A stretch of DNA of 64,000 bases. Source: Pardosa pseudoannulata (Eukaryota > Arthropoda > Arachnida > Araneae > Lycosidae). The stretch lies in NCBI GenBank assembly GCA_032207245.1, contig CM063510.1, positions 50,953,578 through 51,017,577 of the forward strand, read 5' to 3'. Numbering within the stretch: the first letter of the stretch is position 1; the number at the start of each line of letters is the position of its first letter. Below are positions 10,186-25,010 of the stretch, piece by piece. The notes beneath the pieces are model-generated. The model searched no databases. It saw nothing but the letters and a program-made list of their open reading frames with translations, and was not told the DNA's origin. The translations under genes and the position numbers were made by a program.

Positions 10186-12447
10186 TAAATGATAAACAAT
10201 TGCCGTTTGCTATCTCTGGCCGTTGGTATATAGGTAGTTAAAAAAGAGTTAAAATATAAAATAACAAATTTTTAAACATCATATAAAGTATGAAACTTTT
10301 CATGTATTCAAAATTTCTTCTATAATCATTTACGAAACTTTACACAAAGCAAATTCTAAGTAGCATGTATTCTTGTATTTTTGAGAATGTATAAAAATAT
10401 TCAAAAGAATTAGTACAGTATAAACGTAAAAATATACGCTATATTCCTATTGTCTGGGTAGTATGAAATTTTCTATAACTTTAGCAATATTGAACTTATT
10501 ATTATTTCAAAAGTAGTTCATTTTCAGAATAACTATCCATAATAAGTATCCTTAGTTATAACGCTTTAAGTTAGGAAAAAGTCATTATGGTAAATATTAT
10601 TTATTTATTTTACACTATTTATGAGAATGAGCCATGTTTACAGATACATAAAATCCTTGATTTTTTTATCTCTTTCTTGGCAAATGTTGAAATTTTCTTA
10701 CTAATTTACATATATTGTTAGTGTTTTTCTTTTACAGATGTAAAGAAATAGAAAGGATTATTATCAAATGAACATAGCCTTTAAAATATAAATAAATGTA
10801 TGTTTTCAATAGTTAGTTAAAATAAATTTCCTTGTCTAAAGCAGTATCTTTTGCCTATTTGACAGAAATATTTTTTTTTCAAAATAAATACACATAGCTT
10901 ATATATAAATCGAAAAAGTAATGAAAATTGATTGCTTTGGGGATAAACAAAGATTTCACAGCGTTGAATAATTCATATTTTCTTAGTATTTAAAAAAACA
11001 AATATTTCTTAAGAAAAATTGAAGTAATTGAACATTAAAAGATTTTTGTTTATTCTATTAATTTTCTCTTTCAAAAACATTACAATTTTCAAAGAATAAG
11101 TTATTTTCTCATTTCCATTTTAAAGATAGATACTTTTCATGTATTTTTTATCCTAAATGGATGAATTTGGATCATCTAATATTAGAAAATCGTTAGTTTA
11201 ACATCGAAAACTGAGATAGATGTGTTTAGAATTATTTACATCTCAATAAATTATCGATTACGAAACATTATACAGATTTAAAACTTAAAAATGAAACATC
11301 TGCCCATTCCCTTAAAACTTCATTATAAATTGCTCTATTTTTTGGTACTTTTAAAGTATTATAATGTAAAAATTATCTGATGAAAAAAAGAACAATCAGA
11401 AAATAAATTTAGTTATAACTCTTTAACCTAAGAGAAATTCTTCAATCTTTTGAAAACTGACAGAAAAACCAATGATGTTTAATACGTATTCGTTCTTTGG
11501 TTACTTTTACACAAAATAACTATCTTTTTTTAATCGCAGTAGCTTTTGATTCTTCATCATTGGCTTTCATACATTACAGATGTGTTAGATTGAAGAAATA
11601 AATAATTACAAAAAGATAAAATAGGAACAAACTTCATAAAAACTACAATAAGAAACAAGAACATTAAAGCATGAACTATAAAATATTAAAAACATTAAAA
11701 AGAAAATAAAACCAATCTCTGGGTGTCGACTGCAGGATCTCTCTTGCCTTTTAAAATCGATTATAAAGATTTTCCTCTTTCAAAGATGGCCACTTTGTGC
11801 ATTTCTAACTTTTGTTTGCACAGAGTGTACAAGGGAAGATTATAGATGTTTATGTGGCAAAGGTGTTTGGTGAGGCATCGTGACTGGTCTCCAGCCGAAA
11901 TATTTCAACCGCGAAGGATCTAGGAAATATTTAGTTTGACCTTCTTTGCCTATGCCATCTCTCCAGCCTTCCAGTGCAAAACACACAAATCTTTTAAGTC
12001 TATATACACTCCTCCAAAATTTATTACTCATTTAGCACTATTTAGGTGGCACGCTTAGCTGAAAATATTGCTACGGACGCGAGTAACGTAACCCCCAGTT
12101 TATTGTAAAATTAATATTTCAATAAATAATTCTAAATATCTTTCAATTATAAATTCTTAAATAATTACAAATGTATTAAAGAAAATACAAATTAACATTT
12201 TATGTCATTTACAGTAAGACATATAATTTATTAAATTTAATAACTTTGTATTCCGTAAAATAGCTTGATAAAATACTTAATGAAGAATTAGAATCCCAAA
12301 GGAAGTTATATATTCATTGCATAGATATAACCTTTGAATTGTGTAAAGAGCATCTACCTTTCTATAGGAAATTTCAAACTCTTATCAATTGTAAAAAAAT
12401 TGTTTATTTATAGAGTTACAAGATATATCTTAATTATAAGACTTTAC
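10183..12447. other. A+T-rich DNA with one GC-elevated patch
   Basis: Mostly featureless. Between about 11720 and 12100 GC rises, and the minus strand holds a 63-codon open frame (11840-12031) whose composition (WRSVYRLKRF, EGWRDGIGKEG) is less biased than chance frames here. I recognise no family, and there is no second exon-like segment or splice pair I can support. Confidence 0.5.
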
Positions 12448-12490
12448 ATATATATACATATATATATACACATATATATACATATATACA

Positions 12491-12581
<91 letters not shown>
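12448..12581. repeat. compound (AT)n-(GT)n microsatellite
   Basis: (AT)n with several AC/GT steps, ending in about 12 GT units. Confidence 0.96.
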
Positions 12582-13985
12582 TAAATACACTTATTTTAAA
12601 TACTTTTCACCCAAATACAACATAAAAAATACATAATTTTAAGAACTTTTTAAAATAAAATTTTAATGTAATTATATGTCATATATTAAATCAAACGAAT
12701 TTTAATTCACTTTTTTATTCAATAAATTATTATAAATTTACCTTTATAAAAATTTTTTTTAAAAGAATAGTGAACATTTTGAATTGAGAGGCCTTTATTA
12801 TAATAGTCTACACTTGATCTAATGTAATATAATATGCTCTACTTTGTTAAACACAAAATTTTTCTAGATCTTTAATAAAGATCTCACTTTATCAAAAATA
12901 TTTTATTTTGTTACTGGTAGCAATACATTTTAAAAAACCATATATAAACCATCATGTTATAATGGAAAGACTCCTTCAAACTCCTTCAAATATTTTAACT
13001 CAGAATCAGTATAATTTCATTCCATTCTTGTAATTGGTATATAATCATACTGAATTCAATATTTATTCAACTCATACAAATTTAGCATTTTATTGTCTTT
13101 TATATAAGAAATTATTATTTTTGACAGTGGCATGACGTTTGCTAATTCCTACAAAAATTCTTGGATTTATAGGAAGTTTCTTCAAGTAAATTCGCATTCT
13201 TTAAGTGAATAATGGTTAATACATATGGTAAAATTTTCAATATAATAAGTCTAGAAAACTAAATGAAAAAGTTCATCTTGTCATCTGCATTCTTTTGGAA
13301 AATAGACTGATATATGATGAATAATGTTCTAAAAACAGACGTGATTAGAGTCATGTTTAAGTATAACTACGGAACGAATTATTAACAATATAAATAAACT
13401 GCAGTGCATCACACATGAATTTTCTGCAATTCCGGAAATAGAGCGTTACATTCTAAAGAAAGTGACGACAAAATGTTTTGCTTGTAATAAATATACTGAG
13501 CTATAAAATAAAACTTTTTCCTTATTTTATTGTGTAAATGTCTATTGAAATTTTGTACATTTTATCTCAACTTACAATAATTTTGACATATTCTATTACT
13601 ATTTCAGTTAGTTTTCAAAACTTTTTACGTATAATCCATAAATGTATCATGATATTCGTTCTGTGTACGCATCAAAGAAAATTTTAATTTTGCAAAATTA
13701 AAGTTCATATTTTTAAAATGCTATTTAAATATTTAAGGGGTTTTAATGATAATTAAACATTGTTATCGGAATTATTTAATTTGTACAAATGCTTCATACA
13801 AAGATAAAAATTTTGATAATCTCTAAGGAACAGAAGCATTTTGAAAAAAATAATCACAGTTAATTATCGAATAAATGTAATGTTTTACAAATGTCATAGA
13901 GGATGCGATATACATTTCATAATATTTTAATATAGATTTTATTGCACAAAACCTAATAATAATAAAAAGCGGTAAATTTTTCCTT
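12582..13985. other. unique A+T-rich DNA, nothing recognised
   Basis: Dense stops in all frames. No element termini or tRNA-like boxes are visible. Confidence 0.55.
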
Positions 13986-13994
13986 CATAGAATT

Positions 13995-14372
13995 TCAGAG
14001 TCATAACTTTTCTACAGATGGAAAGACTAATGCTATTTGTCTCTTAGTAAAGAATATTCCCTCCTTGAATACTAGAACAAATTTTGAATCAGTTATTGAT
14101 GTTATCTGTAAATTATTAAGGAGTTATTGGATATACTTCCATTCCTCTCTTAAGGAGATTTTTAGTTCGTTAATGGTTTAGAGAATAAGATTTCTTTAAG
14201 GACAAGTCCATATAATTTGAGTTATGCTCTATATGATTTATATCTGGGGAGTACATAGGTCATTACAGGCGATGAATATTTCCCCTCTTTTTGAAGTTCG
14301 AGGCTTCAGAAAAACTGTGTGGGCATTAAATAGTATGAAAACAGAAAGTTTTGACTCACTGGACCCTGAAAA
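13995..14372 (-). pseudogene. Tc1-like transposase C-terminal fragment
   Basis: Read on the minus strand, MYSPDINHIEHN (around 14220-14255) matches the Tc1 pattern around the third catalytic residue, with the Glu still present. Just upstream, FLFSYY...MPTQFF is a decayed form of the block with the second catalytic Asp. Downstream, ELKISLREEWKYI is the conserved C-terminal helix. Frameshifts and stops separate the pieces. The N-terminal half and both terminal repeats are missing. This is a different Tc1 lineage from the copy at 6.6-7.7 kb. Confidence 0.7.
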
Positions 14373-16582
14373 TTACGAAAGAAATTAAGAACAATCTTTA
14401 TCCTATACCAAGTACTTTTCATAAATTTGTAAAGGTATATTCTGAGGCTATGTATATAACTTTCCCATACGACATTGCCTTGGACATACTAAAGACACTC
14501 ATGAAAGTAGGTGGTGTATAGCATGTTCTTTTTTTCTGACCCTACACTAACTAGTAGTTAGAATCTTGTATGATATTGAAGTGGAATTCGTCTTAAAATA
14601 TCACTCTGGACCACTAATGCTAACCCTAACAAGTATGGTTCTTATTCAAAAACAGGTTTTCTTGATGATGGCATGGTTTAAGTGCAATGGATTGAATATG
14701 ATTCTGTGCATACAAACCAGTCAAATCATTCAGAGAGAACTAGGTATGGCAGATAAGCGTGTGACGCTAACAGTTGCAGGGCCAGCAGCTATTTCAGTAT
14801 GAATAAGGTTTATATACGTTTCCTTTACTAGAAAAACATATTCACATTTTTAAGAGGCTTCCAAGTCCACTGACATGATTTACATAGCAAACCGACCTCT
14901 TTTAATCTCAAGATGACACTTTTGGACACTTGCATTTCTCTTTCACAGAAATGGCAGTTTGACATTCTTTGAGCCATCCATTTACTCACCAATGATCATA
15001 AAAGCTCTTAAATAATAGCCTGTACATATTTTAGTTTTAATTTGTGCCGTATCACATGTAATTTGACAAAAGAAGGTCATCAATCTACGGTGGTATTTTT
15101 GACAACCTCCAGCATGAAATTTTGAACAATTAAATAATTTTAATACTCTGTATTTTCTGGCAGGCCCTGTGCACAAATGTATACAAATATTAAATTATAT
15201 TATAATTCACTAGTTGTCAAAAATTCTACGTAACAAAACCAGTTTCTTATCAATTATCAAAAAATGTATAGCTAGTACAACTTTGAATTTTTACTCACTT
15301 AGAAACTTTAGACTGTGAAAATATAAACTAGAATTAAGCATTAAAAAGAATAAAACACAAATCATTTTTTAGTTTATAGAAAAATTAAGAATATTATATT
15401 TTAAAATACGATTTATATTGATAATACGATATGTGTCAGATATATCCGATATCGAAGGATTTAATATAAATCAAAGACTGATCCAAATGATTACATAAAA
15501 CTATTATCTTAAATATACTCATTATGTTTTTAAATTGAACAGAACATTTATATCAAATAAATGATTTATTTACTCACATTAATTTTTTTTATTTATATAC
15601 TTACTACTTGTATATGACAGCATATGTTGTACAAAGTACTTGTAAGTACATTTTTTAAATAAACTAAATTTTAGTAAATATTAGATTGAATATCAAGTTG
15701 GCTTTTTAAAAGGGAAAAAAAGGATTTAAAATGTTGATCTACAATGCTGGGAATCAACTAAATAGTATTTATAAAAATAAAAACTAAGTTTTCTTGAGTA
15801 TTAAATCTTGAGTCTCAGACAGTTTAATCCTATGAGACTTTACAAATAGAAATAATACCTTTCTAAATATATTTTAAAATGCTTTTAACAAGTAACTAAG
15901 TAACGTAAAGTAAAATAGAATTTTCATTACATTAAAATTGATATTTTAAATCTTTGGGAAAAGTTTTATAAGGTAAGCTATATTTTTATAAGGTATATAT
16001 TTTAACGTAAACTTAAAATATCTGATATTCATAAATGGCTTTTTCCTTTTTTTTTCTTTTTTTCAAAAATACTATAGATGATAAAAAACATTGTAAATCA
16101 TTTGAAGTTAAGAATTTACTATATTTCCATTGTCTAATAGTTTAAAATGATTTTCCTTATCTGTATAAAAGAGGTTACTACTATTGATTTAAAATGTAGT
16201 TTATTTCCAAAAAATATATACCCTGTGTTAGTTATAAGTATTGAACAAGAAACTAATTTTTTATATACAAAGTCCTATCGCGTTGAATACAATTCCTTTA
16301 ATTTTATCTACGCCAATGAAATAGTTTTTTACAAATAAGACATATGAGTAGTATTTCATTAAATGAAAAGCGATACTAAAGACATATATTTAATCTCAAA
16401 ATTCAAGTTTTCTTTTCATTAATGGATCGTCTAATATTGTTATTACAGTAATTCAGATGAATTAAGTTATTGATATAATCTGAATGTGACGTCCGATTTA
16501 CAGTAAAAATGGCAGCACTAGATATAAACGGGGGTGTATTCATAGCAATATGAGCGCTATTTCGGATACACATATATTTCGG
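14373..16582. other. A+T-rich DNA with a possible transposase scrap
   Basis: Between about 14600 and 14760 one plus-strand frame reads SKTGFLDDGMV, a stop, then VQWIEY. This resembles the G-[FW]-[ML]...[FV]xxW block of pogo/Tigger-type transposases, but too little survives for a firm call. The rest, up to the large (AT)n block, shows no coding sequence or element ends. Confidence 0.35.
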
Positions 16583-17266
<684 letters not shown>

Positions 17267-17269
<3 letters not shown>

Positions 17270-18390
17270 GAATTTGTGTGTGTCTGTCTGTATGTATGTA
17301 CTCAATAGACTCAAAAACTATGCATCCAATCGCCGTGAAAATTTGGGAAATGTTTAGGTATATCCCTGGGAAGGTTTTTGTAAATTTTCAACGTTCGAAA
17401 TTCATTCCTTCCCCCTTTTTTGAGCATTTCATATCATTATTCCAAGCATTATTTTCCCCGGTTAAACGCAAACGATTAAGTTTTTAATTTATCGCATCAT
17501 ATCTAAGGGAAAGAAGCAATATTTCTAGCAATGTGACGTCATCCCAAGTAATTGTTTTAAACGCAGTTTTCCACGGTTAAAAGCAGGAGATTAAAATGTT
17601 CAATTCATCACATAATAAATAGGCGAAAATGATATTTTTCTATCATTATGACGTCATTCATTTAAATATTTCATTTATTCATTTCTTATTTTATATTATT
17701 TAAAATCGTCTGCTTATTATCTATTCGATTTGAACTGAAATTGGAGATATAAAGTGATTCACTTTCATTTCTATGTGACGCAAATTATAGCATTTTTATA
17801 TGAGAACTAATTTTAAATTTAATTCTTGGTTCATTTTTATGTTACAATGAAATGCATATCAACAATATTCTAAGTACAAAAAGTACAAATTTCAGTGACT
17901 CTCACGGGCAAATAAAAACCTATCATTTTATATAGTTATCTTCATATTCATATGGTTGTCGATATGAATGTGTGTTTCTGTTTCATACAAAGCTATGTGG
18001 TTTGTCATAAATTTCCTTAATTTTGAAAAACATTTATTACTACCAACAAAATTAGCACTGTTGCTGTCAAAACCTGTTCTTCCTATTCTATCACGTAATA
18101 TGGCAAGATATGTTAACATTGCTAATCAACGTACAGTAGTAATACAGTAATGCAATTTAGGGTTAAGCTTATATTTTACAATAAAAAAAGTTTGAGCAAA
18201 TTTAATATAAGACAAATTCGATTGTAAAAACTGAATAATGTTATAATACGCTTATGATAGAAATATATAAACATGCCAATGACTCGAATTGAACTGTGAC
18301 GAATTTAGAGAGTTATTCACGAAAAATAAATCTTTGTTTAAAAGTAATATATTAAGTTCACCGTTGCGAAGCACGGGCAAACTTGCTAGT
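17267..18390 (+). mobile_element. non-autonomous Helentron/Helitron-like element, ~1.1 kb
   Basis: The right end shows the hallmark arrangement of rolling-circle transposons: a short hairpin at 18361-18375 (CCGTTGCGAAGCACGG, stem with one bulge, GAA loop), about ten bases, then CTAGT at 18386-18390 with no terminal inverted repeat. The left end, a TATATA flank then TGAATTTGTGTGTGTCTGTC, and the phrase ATGCATCCAATCGCCGTGAA resemble starts of arthropod Helentron-type non-autonomous elements that I know. There is no Rep/helicase coding sequence, so it would depend on an autonomous partner. The exact 5' end is uncertain because it merges with (AT)n. The 69-codon frame at 17278-17487 is not supported as a gene. 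Confidence 0.65.
17453..17659 (+). repeat. internal ~115-bp direct repeat of the Helentron-like element
   Basis: Two units align: TTTTCC(C/A)CGGTTAAA at the start, GACGTCAT at the end (17536-17542 and 17650-17656), and AATTTATCGCATCATA versus CAATTCATCACATAATA between. Tandem internal units are common in non-autonomous rolling-circle elements. Each unit carries a GACGTCAT motif that resembles a CRE/ATF site; function is not implied. Confidence 0.65.
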
Positions 18391-18861
18391 ATATATATAT
18401 AAGAAAGTATTGTGGTAATGCTCTATAATAAAAATCTATTATATTTAGCTCTTATCTTGATCACATTAACCTATTATGACTTAACAGTAATGTTGCAACC
18501 TGATTTCAAACTGAAAATATTGTAATTAATCTATTAACTGTTCTCTGAAAGAAAGAAAAATCTTTAAATTTTAACATATTTTGATTTTAAATATTTTAAA
18601 TCATTTTTATCACAGAGAAGTGGAACGATTTGTGTTAAAATTCTTTGAATTAATGATTTTTCGTTGTATATAATCAAAGGGAGCGAAAAACATATAAAAT
18701 TTTAGATTTTATATGTTTTGAAGAAATTTATATTTTAATTTTAAAAGTATTAGAAAATAAATGCTAATATGTTCCGAAATTTTTTTTCTAATTTGAAGTA
18801 TTTGTCAACTATCGATAATTGTTAGAAAGAAGCCGGGTGAGGACATTAGTATGCAACCTAT
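18391..18861. other. A+T-rich DNA, nothing recognised
   Basis: A short AT run follows the Helentron end; the remainder has no open frame or repeat that I can define. Confidence 0.5.
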
Positions 18862-19505
18862 GCATATATGTGTGTGTGTTTTCAAAAAGCGAAAATGTTG
18901 TCGTCTATAACACATGAAGTTATCACCTAGTATTTGAATTGCTGTATCTTACTGAGCAATAAAAGAGCTTAAGTGTTTTACAGCTTTGCCCTAAAAACAA
19001 AATAAATAAATAAAAGAACGAAGTCCAACGTTGTGGAACTTTAAATTTATTGAGGCTAAAAATGAACGTCTATACATGGTAACAGCTCAGTAACAAATGA
19101 CCCCCTCCCTTAAAAAAGTACATCTTTCAATTTTTTAATTTCAATTTTCTCCCCTAAGACAGACAGATCACTTGAGCAAGAGATCTACAGAATACTCAGC
19201 GGTTTTGGGGAGACAGTAATGAACTTTCACCACTTAAGTGTGTTCCAAAAACCACACAGGCAACAATTTAGTTATTAGAGGAGTGAAACTATTTTCCTGG
19301 AACTACAGAAAAATGGAGCCAGTGGAGAGAAAATTATCATTTATTCTAGTGCTAGTTTTGGAAGACGAAAACAATAATTTAATTCGACAAATTCTCTTTT
19401 ACATCTGATATTTTACAGCTGGAAAATCAGGTATTGAAGAAAGAGGAGGGGTAGCAGGACAATTTTGATATCTATTTTAAATGCAATAATTTTAAGAATG
19501 TAATA
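18862..19505 (+). repeat. microsatellite-bracketed dispersed repeat, copy A
   Basis: It shares ordered blocks with copies B, C and D. Near 19030, CCAACGTTGTGGAACTTTAA and TTTATTGA, then AACAGCTCAGTA near 19080. Towards the end come AGAAAATTATCATTTATTC (19330-19350), CATCTGATATTTTACAGC (19410) and ATATCTATTTTAAATGCAAT (19470). It starts after a short (GT)n near 18865 and runs into the (CTAT)n-(AT)n-(GT)n tract. No coding sequence or terminal inverted repeat is seen. The class is unknown. Confidence 0.55.
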
Positions 19506-19507
19506 TA

Positions 19508-20290
<783 letters not shown>

Positions 20291-22436
20291 AATAAACACA
20301 CTTACATATGTATATGTAATGAGACTGACTTCTCGATGGGGGGTTGCAGTCATGGCCATAAAAATGATACCGTTTCAGCTTAAGACCTTTATTAAGATAA
20401 CTTTGAAGGACGGGTTCCCACTTCATCATAGGGACAAACTGAAGGGTCAGCTAGCATGAAGTTCTATGTACAAGACACGTAACACCTGGGTCAACATCTG
20501 TGGGAAAATATCTCTAGAAAAAATCTGTCTCCGACAGCATGTATCTCCTTTTTATTTGGAAATTTCCTAAATTGTCCACTAGGGCCATGTAGGTTTATAA
20601 TTGGCCAGGCCCCTCCTCTGAGGGCGTAACCTGTAGCCCCAGTGGTTAATTTAGGTTAGGGGTTAAAAAGGGGAATGCAAAATGACGAAGGAGTTTTTAC
20701 CCTTGATTTAAGTTTTGAAACCCTTGAGAATTTGCCTTACAATATATATAAAGCAATTCTAAAGCAACCGTGAAATCTCTCATGAATAACTTCTAAGAAC
20801 TATTATGCAGAAAAGCTCATATAAAGAATTACTAAATTAAGTGTTGGCAACACTCACGGATTCATATGTAGTTTAAACATTGCATGGAATCCATTGTAAA
20901 TAAAGAGCTCTGGTACAGAAAGTAATCTACAACAAAAAATTGCATATTTATTAGAAACATTGTTAATATTTTTTAATCCTTATTTTAAATAAAACCTTTC
21001 ATCCTATTTATATGAACTACATTCTCCAGTTTTTATTTGTTTAATTCAGAGTATTTCAAAATATTTTAGTATTATCTAATTTCTGTTGACGAAATAATAA
21101 TTAGACAAATGAAATATATAGACAAAATTTCTTATTATTGCTTATTATTGCTTTATATGAGAGATAGTATGTAAAAACTTGATTACAGTGTCGCAAGATC
21201 AAAAAGTTCAATTTTATTATTTTTAGCTATGTAGTATAATGATATAAAATAATAAGATAGAAAATGATACTTTAGATTGGAACGTGCAGGTAAATCATAA
21301 ACATGACAAAAGTACAATTTCGTAACATTTTATTTGTATCCATAAAAGTGACAAAATTCTAAACACAAAAAGTTTTCATACACAATTCATTTTGAAATAT
21401 ATATTTATTTTTATGGTGTCTAGAACACAAAAGTTTCATTCTTAATTTTATATACAGTATAATATAAATGGTTTCATTTGAAATGTTTTGTATTCTCCTG
21501 CAGGATAAAGATTATTTTTCACATCAAATTAAAATAAGTTTAAATTTATATAAAGTATATTTAAATTTAAAATTTTAGCTTATTCAAAAAAAATTATGAT
21601 TTCTTAACTGGAAAGAAACTTTAATAACACTATAAGTTTTTTTTTAACTAAAAGACTATTTTAACACACTTGAGATACTATAACGACATCTACGGTTCTG
21701 TGAGTCAATATGTCTGATTTGCCCTTATGTCACACGAGTAGCATATTTAAGGACATGAATTAACTGATATACTATATTTATTACTTTATTTATTTTAAAG
21801 ATATTTATAAATGGATGTAACAGTCAGGTAATTTCATTGTACAAAATTTATTTAAACATACATAACTTATTTTAATTAATAAAACAACTCTATCTAGTTT
21901 ATTTGAAATTGACAAAATCTATCAAAGAGTTTGTAGATTTTCTTTTACTCAAATACACATTAGGATTATATTTCCTTTCTAATTGTCAGTACTATTTATT
22001 TAATTTAATAATATGAGTATTTAAAAAAATTCTACTTTTTCTAACACTTACTTTAGTAAAAAATAAAGTTCAGTTAATTGTTCAGTAAAACTATAAATTT
22101 AAATAGACTTCTGTCTTGTTTTAATTTGTACATAAATTAATTATAAATTCAATATAATATAAATATAGTTAACAACTGATTGCTGAGTAACTTGTATATG
22201 TTTCATTTGAACATATACAAATACATTTTTTCCGATCAAAGGCCAAAAAATGAAAAATAAAAGTTAAGAGCAGAAAAGATAAAGAGCAGAAAAGTTTTTA
22301 AATTATTTCAAGAATCTGTTTGTTCTTTCCCACGATGGTCAGCATGCGCATAACAACTGTGGACTAAATTTCTAAGAAGAATTTAGACGCAGTTATTGAT
22401 TTGGATTTTTAATGGGGACCCTGTGGAAGATTTATA
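20291..22436. other. non-coding DNA; GC-elevated 20.33-20.68 kb, then A+T-rich
   Basis: The first 350 bp are GC-elevated and contain GGGTCAGCTAGCATG near 20445, vaguely like a Helentron 3' end but without a convincing hairpin. After 20700 the sequence is A+T-rich with no open frame. An unassigned source for the GC-elevated part, such as an old mobile element, is likely. Confidence 0.45.
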
Positions 22437-22915
22437 GCTGATGGAATGGCACAACTACAACGGTCAAACCCAGACAGGGATGCAGCCGGAGATATGGGGG
22501 CAGAGGCTAGGGAATAATGTCAACTTTCACCAAAGGGGTAATTTTAATGACCCCGCCTGCACACCCGAAGGGGGTGCATATGTGGAAAATTTTCACCAAC
22601 AGGTGGGAAAGAGAAACAAAAGGGGCGTTAAACCGAGATGTAAAGTTGTGGAACAAAAGTGGGAAAAGGAGTCGAGGTTGAAGGTGCAGAGAGATCGGGT
22701 GAATCCAGATGCCGTGAGCAAGCTACAGAGCCAGGACCAACAATATATTTCCCATCCCGCATAAATACGACCTTCAAGCCAGCACTGAAGTCGAGCAAAG
22801 TAACGACCTCTACGCCAGCACCGTCTTCCAGCAAACTACTTTTACGCCCGCACCGACTTCAGCCTGCTTACATCCCCGGCCTGCTTCCCTGTAATTACTG
22901 GAGGTAAACCAACTT
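22437..22915 (+). other. GC-elevated island with a 107-codon open frame, unassigned
   Basis: This stretch is near 50% GC against roughly 25% around it. An open frame runs from 22441 to 22764 (start MEWHNYNGQTQTGMQPEIWG) and is Gln/Asn/Arg/Lys-rich. After it the plus strand has CT-rich repeats of the type AGCCAGCACTGAAGTCGAGC and GCCAGCACCGTCTTCCAGC. The composition recalls retroelement gag tails or LTR/UTR sequence, but I find no LTR pair, protease or RT. It could equally be a conserved regulatory or exon-like fragment. Confidence that it is a real gene is low. Confidence 0.3.
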
Positions 22916-24710
22916 ACTATTCATGATTATTATCTGGGTCTCAATCTTTTGATAAAGAATAATATTTTTAAAATATTGATGGAAACCAAATAATTTCAGG
23001 ATATGTCATATATTAATCAAGTCATATATTAATTTGTAAATATTGTACACAATAAATGTTTTAGTTAAAATAAAAGGCATTTACCTTTAATTCCATATCG
23101 TATATTTTACTGTGTTTCTCCTTTGGGAATGAACACTGGTGTTTGTGTTAAGTACATTACAACACTGTTAATACAACATGTATAAAACAATAAGTAATGT
23201 CTTCTAATGGGGTAATAAATTTAAAATAACAAAGTCTGCCCACACTCAGTAATAAATGACTCAATGATGTTTTCAAACTATTTTCAAGTAAACCATTTAC
23301 ACTAGGTGTCTAACACTTTTAGCCCAAGCTAAAATTTCTTAAGAGAATCGATAACTGTTTACTCTTTTAAATAATTGTTTAAACGGCTAATTTTGTTTGG
23401 CCTAGATAACATTAGTGAATCCAAATAATCACATTATTGAAAAGAAAAGAATTAAAATATAACAGCTTCAGGCAATACTTTATTTGGAATTTTTTTTCTG
23501 TTGTTCTTTTCAGATACGATTTATTTACCTTTAAGAATTTTAGTAAACGAAATTGCATTATTCTACTTTGCAAAATATAAATAGTATTTTCCAACAAATA
23601 AAAAAAATACTAATTATTTCTTAAATATACTTAATATTCAATTATCTTTCTAATACTAAACATTAACTAATTCAATATCCTTTAACAAGGTACAGATAAT
23701 GGCGGTTTCTCACTTAATTGTACAATACAAACGTGTTGATAATTATATTGAGGTAAACCAATCACTGCCTAGAATCCACTATATTTAATCGAAGATCTCG
23801 TGTTTTGTTAAAATGGTAAATTGATCTAAATTTTCTTCTGTAGCGTAAATTAGGCAAGATATTTTCACCCGAAAATATTATCTCTATCTAACCAAACACT
23901 TATTTAAGTATTGTATCATAGTATACATGATATGTTTGTCTGAAAAAGTTTATTTAGTATAATAAATAAGATTAGATAGAAGAATTGAAATATAGTGAAA
24001 TGAGACCTTTCAACAATGTTAGTTTAAGTGTAGTCATGACTATTTTTTACTCAGCAAAAGGAAAAATTTCAGAGCCACATTTTGACAAGTTTTATTTGTA
24101 CGACGATTTTGGTTGCACTTTGAGAAGAAAAAGCCTACAATGGCAAATATTCTGATGTGTGCACTACATAACTTCTTCGAACTCTTATTATAACATGGAC
24201 ATATAAATATACAAATGAAAATTAAAGCTTTGTTCCAGCTGTTCAAAAAGCATTGTTAGAAATGCGTATGAATGCGTTATAATGATGCTTACAAAAATTT
24301 AAGAAAATTTAACTATACAAAATTTCAAGATTTTGTGGTTAATCGTTTTTCAGATATGCTTAAAAACCTTTATTCACAAACACTGAAATAATTTCTAAAA
24401 TATAGTGCAGATTGAAACCACGTTTACGGGGCGCAAAATTAGTCATAAATCAATCCAAATACAAAAATTCAACAATCTACAGCTATTCATTTTTGAGTTG
24501 TGCCCAATGCAGACGTAATACTTAACATATATAAAATTCAGTCATTTATGTTAAAATACACATTTTCGGTAAAATTCTGGTTCTGAATATTATCAAGATT
24601 ACAATAATTCCTTTTACTTGGTGCAAGGAAGTAAAAAAGGGTTAGTTCTCTGGTCACAGGATAACTCTATCATTTTTATTTAAATATTTATATAATTCAC
24701 AATGACTTAT
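22916..24710. other. A+T-rich DNA, nothing recognised
   Basis: The 61- and 68-codon minus-strand frames at 23412 and 24040 have the Phe/Ile/Lys/Asn bias expected of chance frames. No repeats or element ends stand out. Confidence 0.55.
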
Positions 24711-24711
24711 G

Positions 24712-25010
24712 AATCGTGGTAGCTCAGTTAACATAGGCAACTATCTCGTAATTGCAATTTTGCGGTTCCGGAGTTCGAGCAAGCGTAAGATGCGCCTTGT
24801 TCGTTAACTGGAACACCTAAAATAGGTTCGTGGTCACAATGTCTTAAGTTCTCAAACTATATCTCTGGGGGTGATAGGCCAAACTTAGGTGTCTTCTACT
24901 TGGTCCCTACTTCTAAATTACGAGTACTCACTTGCATATCCCTTTGTCCTTAAAACTAGTAGCGTATGGCTCAAATCGTGCTTGATTTACCGAAATGGCA
25001 CCAGAATCAG
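24712..25010 (+). mobile_element. tRNA-derived SINE (partial or decayed)
   Basis: The head contains TGGTAGCTCAGTTA (24718-24731), a good A box of the RNA polymerase III promoter, and GGAGTTCGAGCAAG (24770-24783), a B box, at normal tRNA spacing. A tRNA-unrelated body follows with GC above background and no open frame. It cannot fold as a proper tRNA: the anticodon arm and acceptor stem are degenerate. The 3' end is not sharp and no target duplication was found, so the end position is approximate. Confidence 0.55.

Noticed and set aside
20430..20460. A second Helentron end (GGGTCAGCTAG)
   Set aside because: There is no upstream hairpin at the right distance and no recognisable left end.
24712..24790. 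A tRNA gene
   Set aside because: The A and B boxes are present, but the acceptor and anticodon stems do not pair and a SINE body follows.
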